64,000 nucleotides of DNA, from the NCBI GenBank assembly GCA_003344405.1, contig NOWV01000044.1:1-64000 (forward strand), written 5' to 3'. The notes beneath the pieces were generated by a model, which was not told the origin of the DNA, ran no database searches, and saw nothing but the letters and a program-made list of their open reading frames with translations. A program made the translations under genes and the position numbers. Numbering within the stretch: position 1 is the first letter of the stretch; each line of letters starts with the position of its first letter. The stretch is from Trichoplax sp. H2 (lineage: Eukaryota > Placozoa > Uniplacotomia > Trichoplacea). Below, one piece after another: positions 40,255 through 52,704 of this stretch.

Positions 40255-42336
40255 GACTTTTTAGGTTGTCGTTGGATTGATAGAAGCAAATGTTGATTTC
40301 TTATTACAGGTCGCTCGAACTGGACTAGTTGACGATTACAGTTGTTGATCAATGGGTAACTAGCTTGTTCAACGATGGAATATATCGACTAACCGACTTT
40401 CTCTTTCTCCTAGCACACTTCACACTTGAATTTAAATAACTTGGAAGTATTTAAGAGGAAGAAACGTCGCTAAACATTCGTTAGAATTTAAATTGACCGC
40501 GATGGTTCGACTGCGCACGAGCGATGAAATTTGAATTGGTGAGCTTGCGTAGTGTGTGTTGTTGAGCTGATATTGGGAGGTGTTAAGTCGGCATAGTAGT
40601 ACAGTAACTGTATACTTTGCATAAGGGCATTCCGTCATAGTCGGCCAGCTATAGGGACTTTTGGAAAAAATGAAATTGTGAAATGAAAGGCCTCTTTATA
40701 GTTCTCGAGAAAAGGACTGATTTACGTCAAGCTCTACGAGAAATGGAGGTCTTACTGGCGCGGATACTTGATGCAAACCATATACTGTACAGTAGGAAAA
40801 AATGATGTCACTTAACGATTTCCGGTATCTCAGCGCCTGTAGGCAATACTGTACTGAGGGGAGACATCATTTTTGCTAGCAATTGAAGGCTATACGCAGG
40901 TACAGTACAGCAGAGTAGACTGCTGTCTATGACATGTAGCGTACAGCATATTAACGTATGACAAAATGGCGAGCAAAATGGATATCACCCTATCCACAGT
41001 ACCTAGTACTCCCTTTACAGTACAAAAGAGCCTAATCGAGCATTCCTGAGATGAAAAAAAATTGGGCTGTCAGGTCTAATTCGGAGGCTATGCAGTGAGC
41101 AGACTGAAACTGCGATAATCAATAGTCTGATTGCTAAAATAGTTTATTTGTTTCAATCGTAGTCCATTACTATGAAGCTCATGGCATTCATACTTCTTCT
41201 ATCGATCCTGATAAGAATAGAAAATGTTTCTTGCCGCAAGAGAATGCTGTACTAGCTCCAAGTCCGGTCGATGAGATGATATCGTTTTGCACAGCCTTGT
41301 ACACAGCTGTTGTACGACCAAGATATCAATGACATGACTCTTGTGAATAACTGGTACATCAGCAAGAGATGTTGTTCTACTGTATTGTGCAATGGAATCC
41401 GTTCATTGCATTATACAGTAATATGCTGTCATCGTCAATATTACAGGATATACTACTATACTGATTGGCGGACGATCTAATGAAGTTGTCTTATGTTCCT
41501 TTCTGTTGCAAAATTCATGTCGCCAGTGCCTTCCTACAGTGCAAAGTTCTTCCACATTTTGTGCTACTTAGTACTGTAATGTGCTGTACTGTACTGTACA
41601 GTAGTGCCGGGCTACAGTCCATCTTACTTGCACTGTACCTTGTAGCACCGGCCCAACTCATTGCTATGATACCAAAAACAAGCACAAACCTTGGCGTTCG
41701 GCAATTTGATTGGGTGATGGAAAGTATGAATTTATTAGGTTATAAATTATTGACATCGACGCATAATATTTTCCAAGTTACACTAAATAAAGCAGACTGC
41801 TGACTAATGTTCGATACACGATTCGTTATATATTATGCGTCCATGCATTAACTAGATGCGTATTGAACTAGACAGTATGTATAATATGATGAAACGGTCA
41901 AAACTACAAATATTTTGTAAATACTAAATTTGAGATATCCTTGGGCCAAATATTATCCAGTTGAAATTATTGGATTCCATCCAATTGTGGTTGTGGTCTA
42001 TTTTATACTCATTAGTCGTATAATATATACCCGTTTGAAGCCAATTCTTATCGATCGAGATTATTGACGGCTATTTAGCAGCAGCGATTATGAAATAATA
42101 TTGATTGCGATAAGTATTGACCGTAGGTTTGAACCAACTCAATCAGTTAAACAACAACTGCGTAATAAGTCTGAAGAAACAAGTTCCCAACATTCATATT
42201 GTGATAGGAGATTGGACTCCCAATCAATCAGTCTTACAGGCATAGGTGTTATCAATACTTCAATTCTTGGATCAATTTATATTATTACGAGGCCGCGAAA
42301 GACTTCAAGCCTTAGTGAACGCAAACGTATTTCAAG
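40255..42336. promoter_or_regulatory. Divergent promoter spacer, ANLN / RPGRIP1L
   Basis: About 2.1 kb separates the two start codons. The part from 40780 to 41640 is richer in G+C and carries many TACAGTA/TACTGTA words, with perfect TACTGTACAGTA palindromes at 40783-40794 and 41592-41603. A plus-strand frame at 41465-41803 (112 codons) resembles no known family and overlaps this repeat-like sequence, so I do not call it a gene. Promoter function is inferred from position. Confidence 0.45.
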
Positions 42337-45300
42337 ATGGAAGCACTATCTATAAAAAATATCGAATCAAATCTTTCCGGTAAGATGAGGAACGATATTA
42401 ATCGATAATCTACAAGTCTAGTCAATTGATCAGACTGTACTGACATAAGAACAAACTTTCATAGACATTGTGGGCTTAGCTAATTGATAATCTACAAGTC
42501 AGTCCAACGGATCAGACTATACTGATATAAGAATAAACATTTATATAGAATGTTCGTTTAGAATATAATTCATATGAGAAAAGCTTTCTAGATTTTTTAC
42601 TTTTCCCATCAGTAGTACCCGTGTAACGTCATTTTAACTACCTCAAGTTACCCAAAATAGTAAATATTGGTGCCTTTTTATAAATAGTCGTCATATATTT
42701 AGTATACAAAATCTATCTCCTAGTGTAGATTAGAACATTGAAGAATGTACAGTAGTCGATAGCTGAATAACTCTGAAAACTAATCCATTCTATATTATAT
42801 AACGTGATTTATACTAATGATCGACTATAACAGATAATAAACGCCAGCGAGAAGCAGTAACACGAGGGGCGATATCAAAAATTAGTCGAGAGGAATTAGA
42901 AGATCGATATTTGAGACTTCATGAAGAAAATCTTGTAAGTTAAATGCCAGTTTATCAAAATATGTTGCACAATTATCATGATTATCGTAAAATTTTTAAT
43001 TAAAATGGTGAAAACAAAATAGTACAAATTTGAATTAATCGATAGAGGTAATACAGCAAGCATAAAATGATAATTTCTAATGTAGTAAGATTTCTATCTA
43101 AATTTCATAAATTTATATCGGACTCAATGGAAGGCTCTCTTATCGTAGAATCAGTTTAAAGTAAATATCTTTAACGACGCACTGCTAAACCAATAATTAT
43201 ATCATTTTATCTTAGATTTTAAAGAAGCATGGGACTAAACAAGAAGAGAAAATTAAAAAGTAAGTAATAAAACTATAAACACACATGATATCCATTATTG
43301 TATTAACGCCTATCACAATTTAGTAAATTTAGACCTGGAACTATTATTATTATCATTATTTCGATGTATTCGAAATCTGATCAACTTAATGTTATAAACT
43401 AATGCACGCAATAGGATGGCAACCAAATTGCTCCGTCTAGCGGCTGATAGGAAGAAGGCAGAAGCCGCAGCAGGTAATCAAATATGACTTTGGTTGATCA
43501 TGCTTCTATTTTCCTAACATAGTTACCACGGTATTTCTCAATTAAACGATAATCAAGGTATAAAATACAGCCCCGACGCAGAAGAAGCTATGGAAGATTT
43601 ACGATCAAAAATACGATCATTAGAAAAGCAAAATGATAATTTGAAAAAGAAGGTCAACTACGAGCTAAATAAATAGATCGCTGCTTATTATGAAAATCAT
43701 CAGATTCTGATAGGGTGGTTGTTATTAAAAAATTAGATGATCATGATGAAACAAGAATTTGAATCGCGTCCGAAAAGCGTTGGCCAGTTTAGTTCCGTTA
43801 AATCACGCATAAATACCAATTTGAAAGGAGAAAAAACAATTACATTACAAGACGGGAATGCACAAATACCGGGAATTTGGACACAAGGAGAAGGCACAAA
43901 GTAAATTATGTCACAAAAATTTTATTTTAGCCCTAACATTTGAATTATATGATAAAAGTGAAACAAATTTACTGTAAGATTACATTAAAGTCTTTATAAT
44001 AATTTCTATAGAAATATGTTTATGACTCTTATATGGTACCAAACGTTCTTTTACTACAGCAAGCGATTTAGTAAATGAGCTGCTCTTAACCTATCCTTAC
44101 CTACGGCATCCTTAGTAATTTCACTTACGTCTTTCTCATAACTTTTTCAAACTTTTGTAGAACGGCAGGAAAACTACCCAAAGGAAGTAAATCTCCCAGG
44201 TAAAATATTTGTTAACTCTTTCATTAAAATACTTAACGCCTGGACCTTCATAAAACAATTACAATGTAATTATTTATTGATTATATGACATCTAGAGGAC
44301 CGGGCGGAAAATCAGGATCAAGGTTATTTATTACCCAAATCTTAATATCCTACAGTACTATAATTTTTAACTATTATCTTTAACTTATCAGTTATTGTGA
44401 TTAATTACTAATAAATAATAAATTAGGCAAAGTATGCTTGAAGAATTAAGACATGATAATAGGACACTGTAAGTTGCTAAACTAGTTTTCTAATTAAGAA
44501 ATTCGTCATGATCGTCATCTCATGATCGTCATTCTCTATTTTTGCGCTGTTGCTTACCAACTGCATATATACGCGTATTAATAGGAGCGAATTAGTAGAT
44601 CAACTAAGGCAACAAACATCATTCCTTGAAAATGAAAGCATGGCATTAAAAGAAACGGTAATGAATAAAGTATTGCTATAATAGTTATTATCAAGCATAA
44701 AATAATGCGTCCAATTAAATTAAAGACTGGCTGGAATCATCAATCATTATCCTTTACGTGACATTAAAAATTTCCCTAACATTAGTTTTATTTCAATAGC
44801 TATAATAATCAGTAGTTATCTTTACCTAGATATAATGTATAACTTAAGATTCTTCAAATAACTAACGAAATTTTATAGAAGAAACGCAAAGGACATGACA
44901 TAAATAGAATAGTTGCTCCTCAATCAAATTCTAGAATGTTATAAAATATTGGGCTCTCAATTATATCTAGCAAATTGATGAAAATAATCAATTATCCTTG
45001 GCTTTTGTGGCCTTGAGATATTCCAGTTACCATACATCATTTCTTCTTTAGCTTATATGAATTGCAAAATATTTAGATTCAAATTGTCTCATATAACTTT
45101 TTTATGATGTATCGAACTACTTGAAATTTTACTACTCGCACAATAATCATTCTCTTCTTGTAATTATAAAGCTTCATAACTTTCGCCTTTTTAAAAGGAT
45201 TTCTTCAACTTATTACTTCTATAGATAAAAGAGAAAGAAATGGAATATGAAACTGCTTTGGATAATATTCGCCAGCAATTATCTAGCACTAAAAGGGCCA

Positions 45301-47497
45301 ATATACAAGAAAATGTTGAATTAATACGGCTACAACGTGAAGTTAAAGATAAAGCTACTCAACTGCAGGCAGTTCAAGCTCAATATGAAAATTTAAAAGA
45401 GGTCAAAAAATTTTAAAATATAAATATAGCTTATCGTTTTATTTTGCTATCTTCTATCTCGTTAATAAATTTTAATATTTCTTTCATATGAAATAGACGA
45501 TGACGAAATTTAAAGGTAGTTATGATACCAACAATACCGAAATTGAAAATCTTCAGGCAATGATTTTAGAGGTACTGAACAGTTTATTATAGAAGAAGGA
45601 CATATTAATAGACTTAAAAGCCGTCCAAATATCTGTAACCAAGGTATTTATAAAGATGATAATCCGAAATTTATTAATAGAGGAATAAAAAAAATGAAGA
45701 ACTTCAAGCCGATTTAGAAAAGCAGAAAATTATTAATGAAAGACTTGATGAGGTAAACTGATTTAAAGAATAAAGACATTTTAGAAACCATACAGAATAT
45801 GCACGCGAAAAAATGTATAAATATGGTTTTAAGAATAATTGAAATGACATTATGCTATTTTTCCTTAATACATACAGTATCGCGATCAAATCATGGAACT
45901 AGAGGCAGAAAAACAGATTTTGAAAGAAGCTAATGAAAAAATTATAAAGAGGTAATTAAATTCTTCTTAGGTGATAATGTTAGATAGATTTGAAGGAACT
46001 TAAATCAAGATATTACAGTTAAATACGCCGATTAATCTCCGTCATTTTCCTCTTCTAGCACATTTGGTGGTGAACGAGAATTAGAACATCAAAGAGAAAT
46101 TAATGGCTACAAGGTGAAATTGGCTGAAATAGAAACAACCCTAAAAGTTGATTTAAGTGAGAAAGGGGAATACATGGAGAAGCTTAAACAAGAAAGAGGT
46201 AACTAGTATAAGTTTTAAATACCGCAAAATTAATTCATTTCATGAGGATCTTGGAAATATCAAATACGGAAACGTAGTTACAGTATTTTAAGAATGTTGT
46301 TTTAAAATTATATAATTCTTCATTACTTACAGTTTATAGCAAATATACAGGCCTATAAATGATATAATTTCACCTTTTTGACAGAAACGAATCGGTTTTT
46401 AAACGAGCACTGCAATGAATTGCAATCTATGTTTTTGGAGCTTAAAGAAAAGCACGAAGATCTAAGTGGAAAGATGGAATTTTTCACCAAGGTTTGTTCA
46501 TTATTTCAAGTTTGCAATATCTTGAAATCGGAGAATCGTTAAAGAGCGTTGTTGGAGATTTTCTTGATGCATTAAACCACGACAATAATTTTAGCCAAGA
46601 AAATGATCACATCATTGCCAAACATGTTAACTTTATCATTCCAACAGGAAAGCGCTGTAGATATCAATGAACTAGAAGAAGCATTAGCATTAATCAAGGT
46701 AAGCACAGCTAGTTCAATATTTCCAAAGCTGTTATTAGCAACGCCTTTGTCATTACAACATTGTTCATGTACTGTAAAATTTACATATATATAGATGCGT
46801 AAAGAAAAAGAAAATATAGAGGATACTGAATTTAATATACGAGCAAAAGAAGAAGAGCTTAAAGGTATTTGCATAATTAGGAGATTATTTAGATCATTTA
46901 CTAGTATAACCTATTCACCCTTGTTAATTCAACACTAATATAACCAACAATGCTCCTTATAACAGCATTAAAGCGCGAATTATTAGAAGTCCGAGCAGTG
47001 TACTGTGAAACCGTTAGTGAGTTAGAAAAAACTAGAAATATGTTGTCTATGCAGCATCAAATCAATAAAGAATATAAAAATGAGGTTAGTATACTATTGA
47101 AAAAACTATCTTGAATCCTATCTAACTTTCAAAATAATACTGTAGGTGTGCAGTTTGATAATTAATTAATGATATGCCACAATGATTTATCCAATTCCTA
47201 ACAGGTGGATAGTGTAAATAAACGATTCGCAATTGACAAAGAAGAATTTAATGCGAAACTGAAAGAGTATGCTGATCTATTAGATATTCGAGCAGCAAGA
47301 ATTAAGGTAAATTGACGATAATTAGGATATTTGAATAAAATTCAGCTTATACCGTCCAGTCACAGCGATTTTAGCCAGTAATTTTAGTGAATAAATGTAA
47401 AATATTTCTTATATTATTACTACAGAAATTAGAAGCACAATTGAGAGATATCGCCTACGGCACTAAACAATATAAACTAGAAGCAAATAAAGAAGAG
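42337..47497 (+). other. RPGRIP1L: RPGRIP1L exons 1-21: N-terminal motif and coiled coils
   Basis: Exons: 42337-42379, 42834-42934, 43216-43259, 43415-43473, 43558-43652, 43737-43900, 44161-44199, 44296-44322, 44427-44468, 44585-44657, 45225-45401, 45497-45571, 45681-45752, 45878-45951, 46059-46198, 46385-46491, 46648-46698, 46795-46864, 46966-47084, 47205-47306, 47426-47497. Markers along the way are KKMATKLLRLAADRKK, DLRSKIRSLEKQNDNLK, DINELEEALALIK, TVSELEKTRNMLSMQHQINK, YADLLDIRAARIK and LRDIAYGTKQYK, each with a close human RPGRIP1L equivalent. Exon 17's acceptor (AACAG at 46643-46647) was chosen over an upstream alternative because it fits the phase and the family. Confidence 0.88.
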
Positions 47498-50400
47498 GTA
47501 AATGATGTAGATATAACTCTTAAATGAATGAAACAGCCCACTGGGTAGTTTATGCTAGCGATCTTATATAACCTTAGCCCTTAATTTTACAGTCATATTG
47601 ACGCTTAATTTCACTTTTTCAATTTAAAGGACGAATATGAGGATACAACTGAAGTGGTAGAATTAGAACGCGGTGAAAATATTTTCGAATTTCATGTTGC
47701 CAAGGTAGCCTAATGATATCTAAAATTTCCTAGCAAAATTCGCAAATCATCTTTCTTATATTCATATTAGCTGCTATGTAATCTATCATTATTACCAAGT
47801 TATTAATATCTGTTTATTCTATCCATTCGATTGCCACAGATGGTCCTATCTGACGAAGCCCAAGCAGTATTCGATGATGCTGAGCCTATTACTTTTATTA
47901 CTATTGAATTTTATGAATTTGAAATACAAGCAACTCCTATAGTCCGAGGCTATCGGTATTAAGATATACACCAATAAAAATAGATATTGTGATGATAATC
48001 CCTTTCTAACCTTTCACTTTCTTTCTTTTCGATTCTATTTTAGACCTGAATTTAATTCGACATCGCAATACGTCGTCAGAGTTGATGATTTTTTCTTGCG
48101 ATATTTACAGAAAGTAAGTGCTAATAAGGCAGCGCTACCAGGATTTACAATATACGCCATATCAAGATATTTACAGCTACTGAAGCAGATAGAATTCTTA
48201 ATAGTTAGCCTTGGGTCTGATCTTTACTTACATGCAACTAATTTTCAGTAGCGAGTAGATTTGTATAGTTAATTTACTACTGGTAGAAATTCTTGATAAC
48301 TGGTGATTCCTGGTCAGCAATTAGAATTTAGAATTCTGCCCTAGTTAATCCAGAGATCAATATAAGAATTCTAATTAAAGTAGAATTATAGATATTTATA
48401 ATCTTATGAAATGTTATGTTTAAACTATAACTACCGACATATACGACTAGAAGATGTGAAGCTTGAATTCAATTTAGAATTTACCTTCTAGTGATTTTGA
48501 TTACAGGAAATTATGCTTTCTAGGATACTAAAAACTCAATTTCAACTCTATTTGCCTATACTTACAATGATAGGAAAGTGCTACGTTGGAATTACATCGA
48601 GCTTTCGGTACCGATTATCGAACGGTAGCTGCATGCCAAGTCACTTTTAGTGAGATTTTAGAGCATGGAGAAGGTAGAATCCGTGGTACAGCACAATTAG
48701 TCGGCATTGATGGTTCTTCGACAGGATTTAAATTTGCCTCTATCGAATTTTGGTACAGACTACGTGTACCTATGGAACACGCATTAAGACTTTATAAAGA
48801 ACGTACTAAAGCCATTGGCTATGTTGCTAGCAATATTACTGCTAACAAGAGTCAAACTTTCAAAGAAAGTAAAATACCTGAAATCCGCCAACCCTCGACA
48901 CAAGAAGATTATAATGAGCTAAATGTACGAATTGTACGTTGTACTAATCTACGAACAAGAAGAGGTGGTAAGTCTATATCAGTTTACCCTTTGATATAAC
49001 ATGATGGTCTTTTTCTACCAAGAGAGACTTATTCTTTCTTCGATGATTTCTTGTAGATGTTCAACCTTCGCCTTACTGCGTCTATAAATTTTACGAATTT
49101 GATGATCACGATACAACCATTATCTCCAATTCTAATTCTCCCGAGTTCAGCGATGTTCGAAACTTTTGCCTTAACGTGGATGCTGATCTTGATGCCTACT
49201 TAAAGACAGGGGTAAGTATTTCCACCTCGCTATTAGCAGAATTCAATTAGCGTCCCAAAAGCTATGGATAGTATACTTAACGAGGACAGTAATCTGAATC
49301 CTTGTCTTCTCTTTCGATATGAAAATCTAGACATTAGATATCTATGTCTTTGACGATAGCGATCCTGAAGATGCAGCTTACCTCGGGGTAGCTAAAATTC
49401 CGTTACTACCGCTAACCCATGACAACCCAATTCAAGGCGTATTCGAATTAACCACGGTTAATAAAGTTTCTACAGTAGTGTTATAGCAACTATTTTATAA
49501 GCTGTAGTAATTTTACCAACACTCGAATTAGCCAGTATGGCTAACTTTAATTTATCTGCAACCAATTACAGGGTGATAACTTAAGCAATGGTAACATCGA
49601 AATTGTGATTAGATGGATGTATACTTATTTGCCAGCAACAGAACCCAGCAAGGTACGTTTAATAAATCAAATCAGCAGCAACTATGAAAAGAATATATCA
49701 TGATAGTGCCATTAACATAAAGAAATCGATCATCTTATAGTCCTATTTTGACTCATGGCCATGCTTTTCTTGCTTCTTAAATGATAGATGGCGACAAAGA
49801 CGCCAAGTAAAAGGACAGTGCCAGTGGAGTCGAGTATACCGATACGTCAACCATCAGCTTCCTCGACTCCAGGATACCATTTAGCAGCAATGAAAAATAA
49901 TTTATCAGGACCGATACCTATGAAGTCTTTGGATGATGGACAGGATAAAACACTTTTACAAGAAGTACCGATAGAAAATCTCCGATCTTCAGCTCAACCT
50001 TCCATTTCACTGGCAGAAGCAAAACTTTCAGGTAGATTATATTCTATGCTGGATGCTTTTACACTAGCTGATAAATTTATATGAATTAGTAATCCTTTTA
50101 AAGAGGAAATAACTTGCAGAAAATTGCGCTAGGATATCATGTTAGCAGGCGCAGATCGCTACTTGATATAATTCACGAATTAATGCAAGATATAAAATTG
50201 TTTTAACCGTTAGAAACAACCATTTACTAGTTAAGAATCTTATAAACTGTAGATTTAAAATGAAATTAGTTCATTCTCTGATTTTCAATTCACTACTACA
50301 ATAGAACCAAAACGTAGGTCAGCTTCATCAACAACCAGTCACCAAGCTAATATTGTTCATTCTGCACCAGAAGCGGAAGAAACTCCCCATGTCGATTCCA

Positions 50401-52664
50401 ATGCCGATGATGAGATTCTAAAGTCCAAATTGGTTAACGAATTGAAGAAAACTCCACCACTTCTGCAAAGGAAATCGTCAGGATCGATCAGGCTGTTAAC
50501 TCAGCAGCCGGTTATTAAAGAAGCGGTTTGTCTATCATTTATGTAAAGCTAATCATAAAAGAAAATATGGATTAATTACCTTGTTGAAATATTTAGGAAT
50601 TAGAAGAGGATATCGATGACGAACAACAAGAAGGATCTGCTGTTCCAATGCCTAAACCTACTCCACAACCCGCTCAAGTTGAAACTGTAAACAGGAAAAT
50701 GTCCAATGATGAAGAAGAATTAGAAGATGATGATGATGAAGAAAATGTAAGATTCCGATTGTAACTCTAACACAGAAAAAATAAGTTAAATACCAAGAGG
50801 ATGAAAAGATAAATATCGCACCTAATTCATTCTGTTGTTGTGTAGTTTGACTCTGATTCCACCGTTACTGGGGAAAAAGATGCAGTCATGAAAAGAAGAG
50901 AAAGTCAAGATTTGAAAAGTAAAAGCGATAAAGACATCTATCATGATGAAGCCGCAAAAGCTGAAGATACAATATTTGGTGACGAAGAGGTAGAAGAAGA
51001 AGACATAGAAGATGAAGACGTAGAAGAAGAAGAAGAAGAAGAAGATGACGAAACTAGTGATGAAGATGTTGTCTTACCTGGTAGTCGTCGAAAATCAGTT
51101 CCAAAATCCAAAAGCCAGGAACTAATTGAAGTTAAGCATGAAGAAGAAATATCTGATGAAGAAGAAAGTGATATTAATAGTCAAAGAGCAAAGATTGTAA
51201 CGCCTCAAGAAGAAGAATCTTCTATTACTGAAGATTCTGAAGACCAGCTTATAGTTTCACCTATGGCCACTATAAATCGATCTACTTCCCTTCCACTCGA
51301 CCCTAGAATTACGATAACGCTTTCAAGCTTGCTATTCCATGATAATGAAGCTGGTCAAGCTGTACTAGATAATCCATCCGTAAAAGCTGTCTTTATTGAA
51401 TATAAATTTTTGGATATTGATTCGGCAGAAACGGAAACGCCAGTCTCCTTACCAAAAGGAACTGCCTATCAGCCCATTAGCTTCAATTTTAGGAATGGTA
51501 AATAGTCATAATATTAGCTGGAAAAATAGTAGCTATCATATAATATTGCATTCATTTTTGACTAATTCTTGCATCTATTGCAGTCTTTTACTTCAATAAA
51601 CAAAAGGACGCATCAAGAAGAGCATTACTACGAGAAATGTTAAATCCTGATCATGAAACCCAAGGAAGGTTAGCAACTCAAAATGAGGCTATCAAATTTA
51701 CATATTAAGTAGGCTAAGACTTTGGATGGAAGTAACCATAACTAAAATAGTTTCTATCATTTCCTATTTTGCGTTCAATTTCATCGATCGTATTCATTTT
51801 CCTTTATAGTATTATTCTCTCATGTACATCTTACTCATATATCTGCAGGCTTTGGTTTACTGTCGTTAGCGATCCATCAGATGATGATGAAGAACAAGAA
51901 TGTGCTGATGTTGGCTACGCCTATGTTGATTTAGTGGCTGTACGTAGAAACGATTAGAATGCTATTGCTTTAATTAAACTACTATCCCATAATCAGAATT
52001 ATCTTCTCTAATATTGCTATTTAAATTTTCCTGTCCTGGTTGCCCGAATATATAAACTATTCTTTACGAGATATATATTACAGTAACAAATAGATTAGCA
52101 AATCATGCTTGAAGTACTTAATATATACTTATTTATTACCGCAGATATTAGAGAATGAAGAGGATGTAATCAACCGAGATGTCGATGGTATGTGATATAA
52201 ACTGCAGTGCTCTTCCGTCTTTATTGCGTTATTTCTGTTGATGTTGCTATTATAAATTCGAGTCATCATGCTAGCTTAGCATTATGTAATGTAATTTCTT
52301 TATTACTTTAACTATCTTGCTAAATAAATATCAGTATTTCAGTCGTAGATGGATTATAAATAATATTACCAAATCCTCGAATCAGTAACGAATACCCTTT
52401 AGTGCTTATACGGTACAACGTTCAGACTGCTTGTGGTTCTACTGTTCCAAGTATAAATTTGACAATTTATTAATGATTAAAATCTGCATTGCAATGAGTC
52501 TTTGAATTACTCAGTCATTAATTTAAAATTCTCATGTTCTAGTCATGAATAGTGAATGCGATGTGCTTGGAACAATTACTGTCACCGTGGAAGCTTTAGA
52601 TGCCCTCATAAGTGTTACTAAAGAAGGCAAAAAGAGCAAGAAAACGAAGAAAGGAAAGCGTTAA
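42337..52664 (+). CDS. RPGRIP1L: RPGRIP1L (nephrocystin-8) homologue, cilium transition-zone scaffold
   Basis: Thirty-six coding exons give 1456 residues (human RPGRIP1L 1315). The exons are listed under the four parts below, and all phases close from ATG 42337 to TAA 52662-52664. In animals this protein sits at the base of the cilium, where it builds the transition zone and gates entry of ciliary proteins. The order is diagnostic: the N-terminal ISKISREELEDRYLRLHEEN motif, long coiled coils (about 30-580), two C2 domains (about 595-920), an acidic Ser/Glu-rich linker (about 922-1270) and a C-terminal RPGR-interacting domain (about 1275-1440), ending in a Lys-rich tail. Vertebrate RPGRIP1 has the same layout, so a pre-duplication ancestor of both is equally possible. 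The start is chosen because MEALSIKNIESNLS joins in phase to the conserved exon 2. AATAAA at 52699 is a likely polyadenylation signal. Confidence 0.95.
42404..42560. repeat. 82-bp tandem duplication in RPGRIP1L intron 1
   Basis: Two copies start GATAATCTACAAGTC at 42404 and 42486. Both continue with GATCAGACT.TACTGA.ATAAGAA.AAAC. The repeat begins 24 bases after the end of exon 1. Confidence 0.8.
47630..49652 (+). other. RPGRIP1L: RPGRIP1L exons 22-28: two C2 domains
   Basis: Exons: 47630-47704, 47840-47955, 48044-48113, 48574-48967, 49057-49211, 49331-49456, 49572-49652. The first C2 domain runs from ERGENIFEFHVAK through EPITFITIEFYEFEIQATP to FWYRLRVPMEHALRLYKER. The second runs from ELNVRIVRCTNL through SPYCVYKFYEFDDHDT and LDIYVFDDSDPED to IEIVIRWMYTYLP. 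These domains mediate protein contacts in the transition zone (nephrocystin-4 in vertebrates). The acidic Ca-binding loops of classical C2 domains are not obvious, as is usual in this family. Confidence 0.9.
49788..51282 (+). other. RPGRIP1L: RPGRIP1L exons 29-32 (5' part): acidic, disordered linker
   Basis: Exons 29-31 are 49788-50031, 50305-50525 and 50597-50746; exon 32 begins at 50846. The sequence is rich in Ser, Thr, Pro and then Glu/Asp, with a nearly pure acidic run from GAA/GAT codons at about 50984-51065. The linker has little conserved order and is where most of the extra length over human RPGRIP1L lies. Confidence 0.85.
51283..52664 (+). other. RPGRIP1L: RPGRIP1L exons 32 (3' part)-36: RPGR-interacting domain
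   Basis: Exon 32 ends at 51497, followed by 51584-51668, 51849-51939, 52145-52187 and 52543-52664. Markers are LDPRITITLSSLLF, FIEYKFLDID, ETPVSLPKG, FTVVSDPSDDDEEQEC, VGYAYVDLV and LGTITVTVEALDALISV. In vertebrates this third C2-like domain binds RPGR or related partners. The last residues are a basic tail (KEGKKSKKTKKGKR). Confidence 0.9.
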
Positions 52665-52698
52665 TTTCGACAATTACCACATCACCCTAATTTAAGAT

Positions 52699-52704
52699 AA
52701 TAAA
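52699..52704 (+). promoter_or_regulatory. Likely polyadenylation signal of RPGRIP1L
   Basis: A canonical AATAAA lies 35 bases after the stop codon of the RPGRIP1L reading frame. Confidence 0.6.

Noticed and set aside
41465-41803. Plus-strand 112-codon frame with hydrophobic segments in the ANLN/RPGRIP1L spacer.
   Set aside because: It has no family resemblance, crosses the palindromic TACTGTACAGTA sequence and has no supporting splice or codon signal.
42101-42355. Plus-strand 84-codon frame overlapping the RPGRIP1L start.
   Set aside because: It is in a different frame from the gene, begins at TTG and contains no ATG of its own, so it is not an upstream coding exon.
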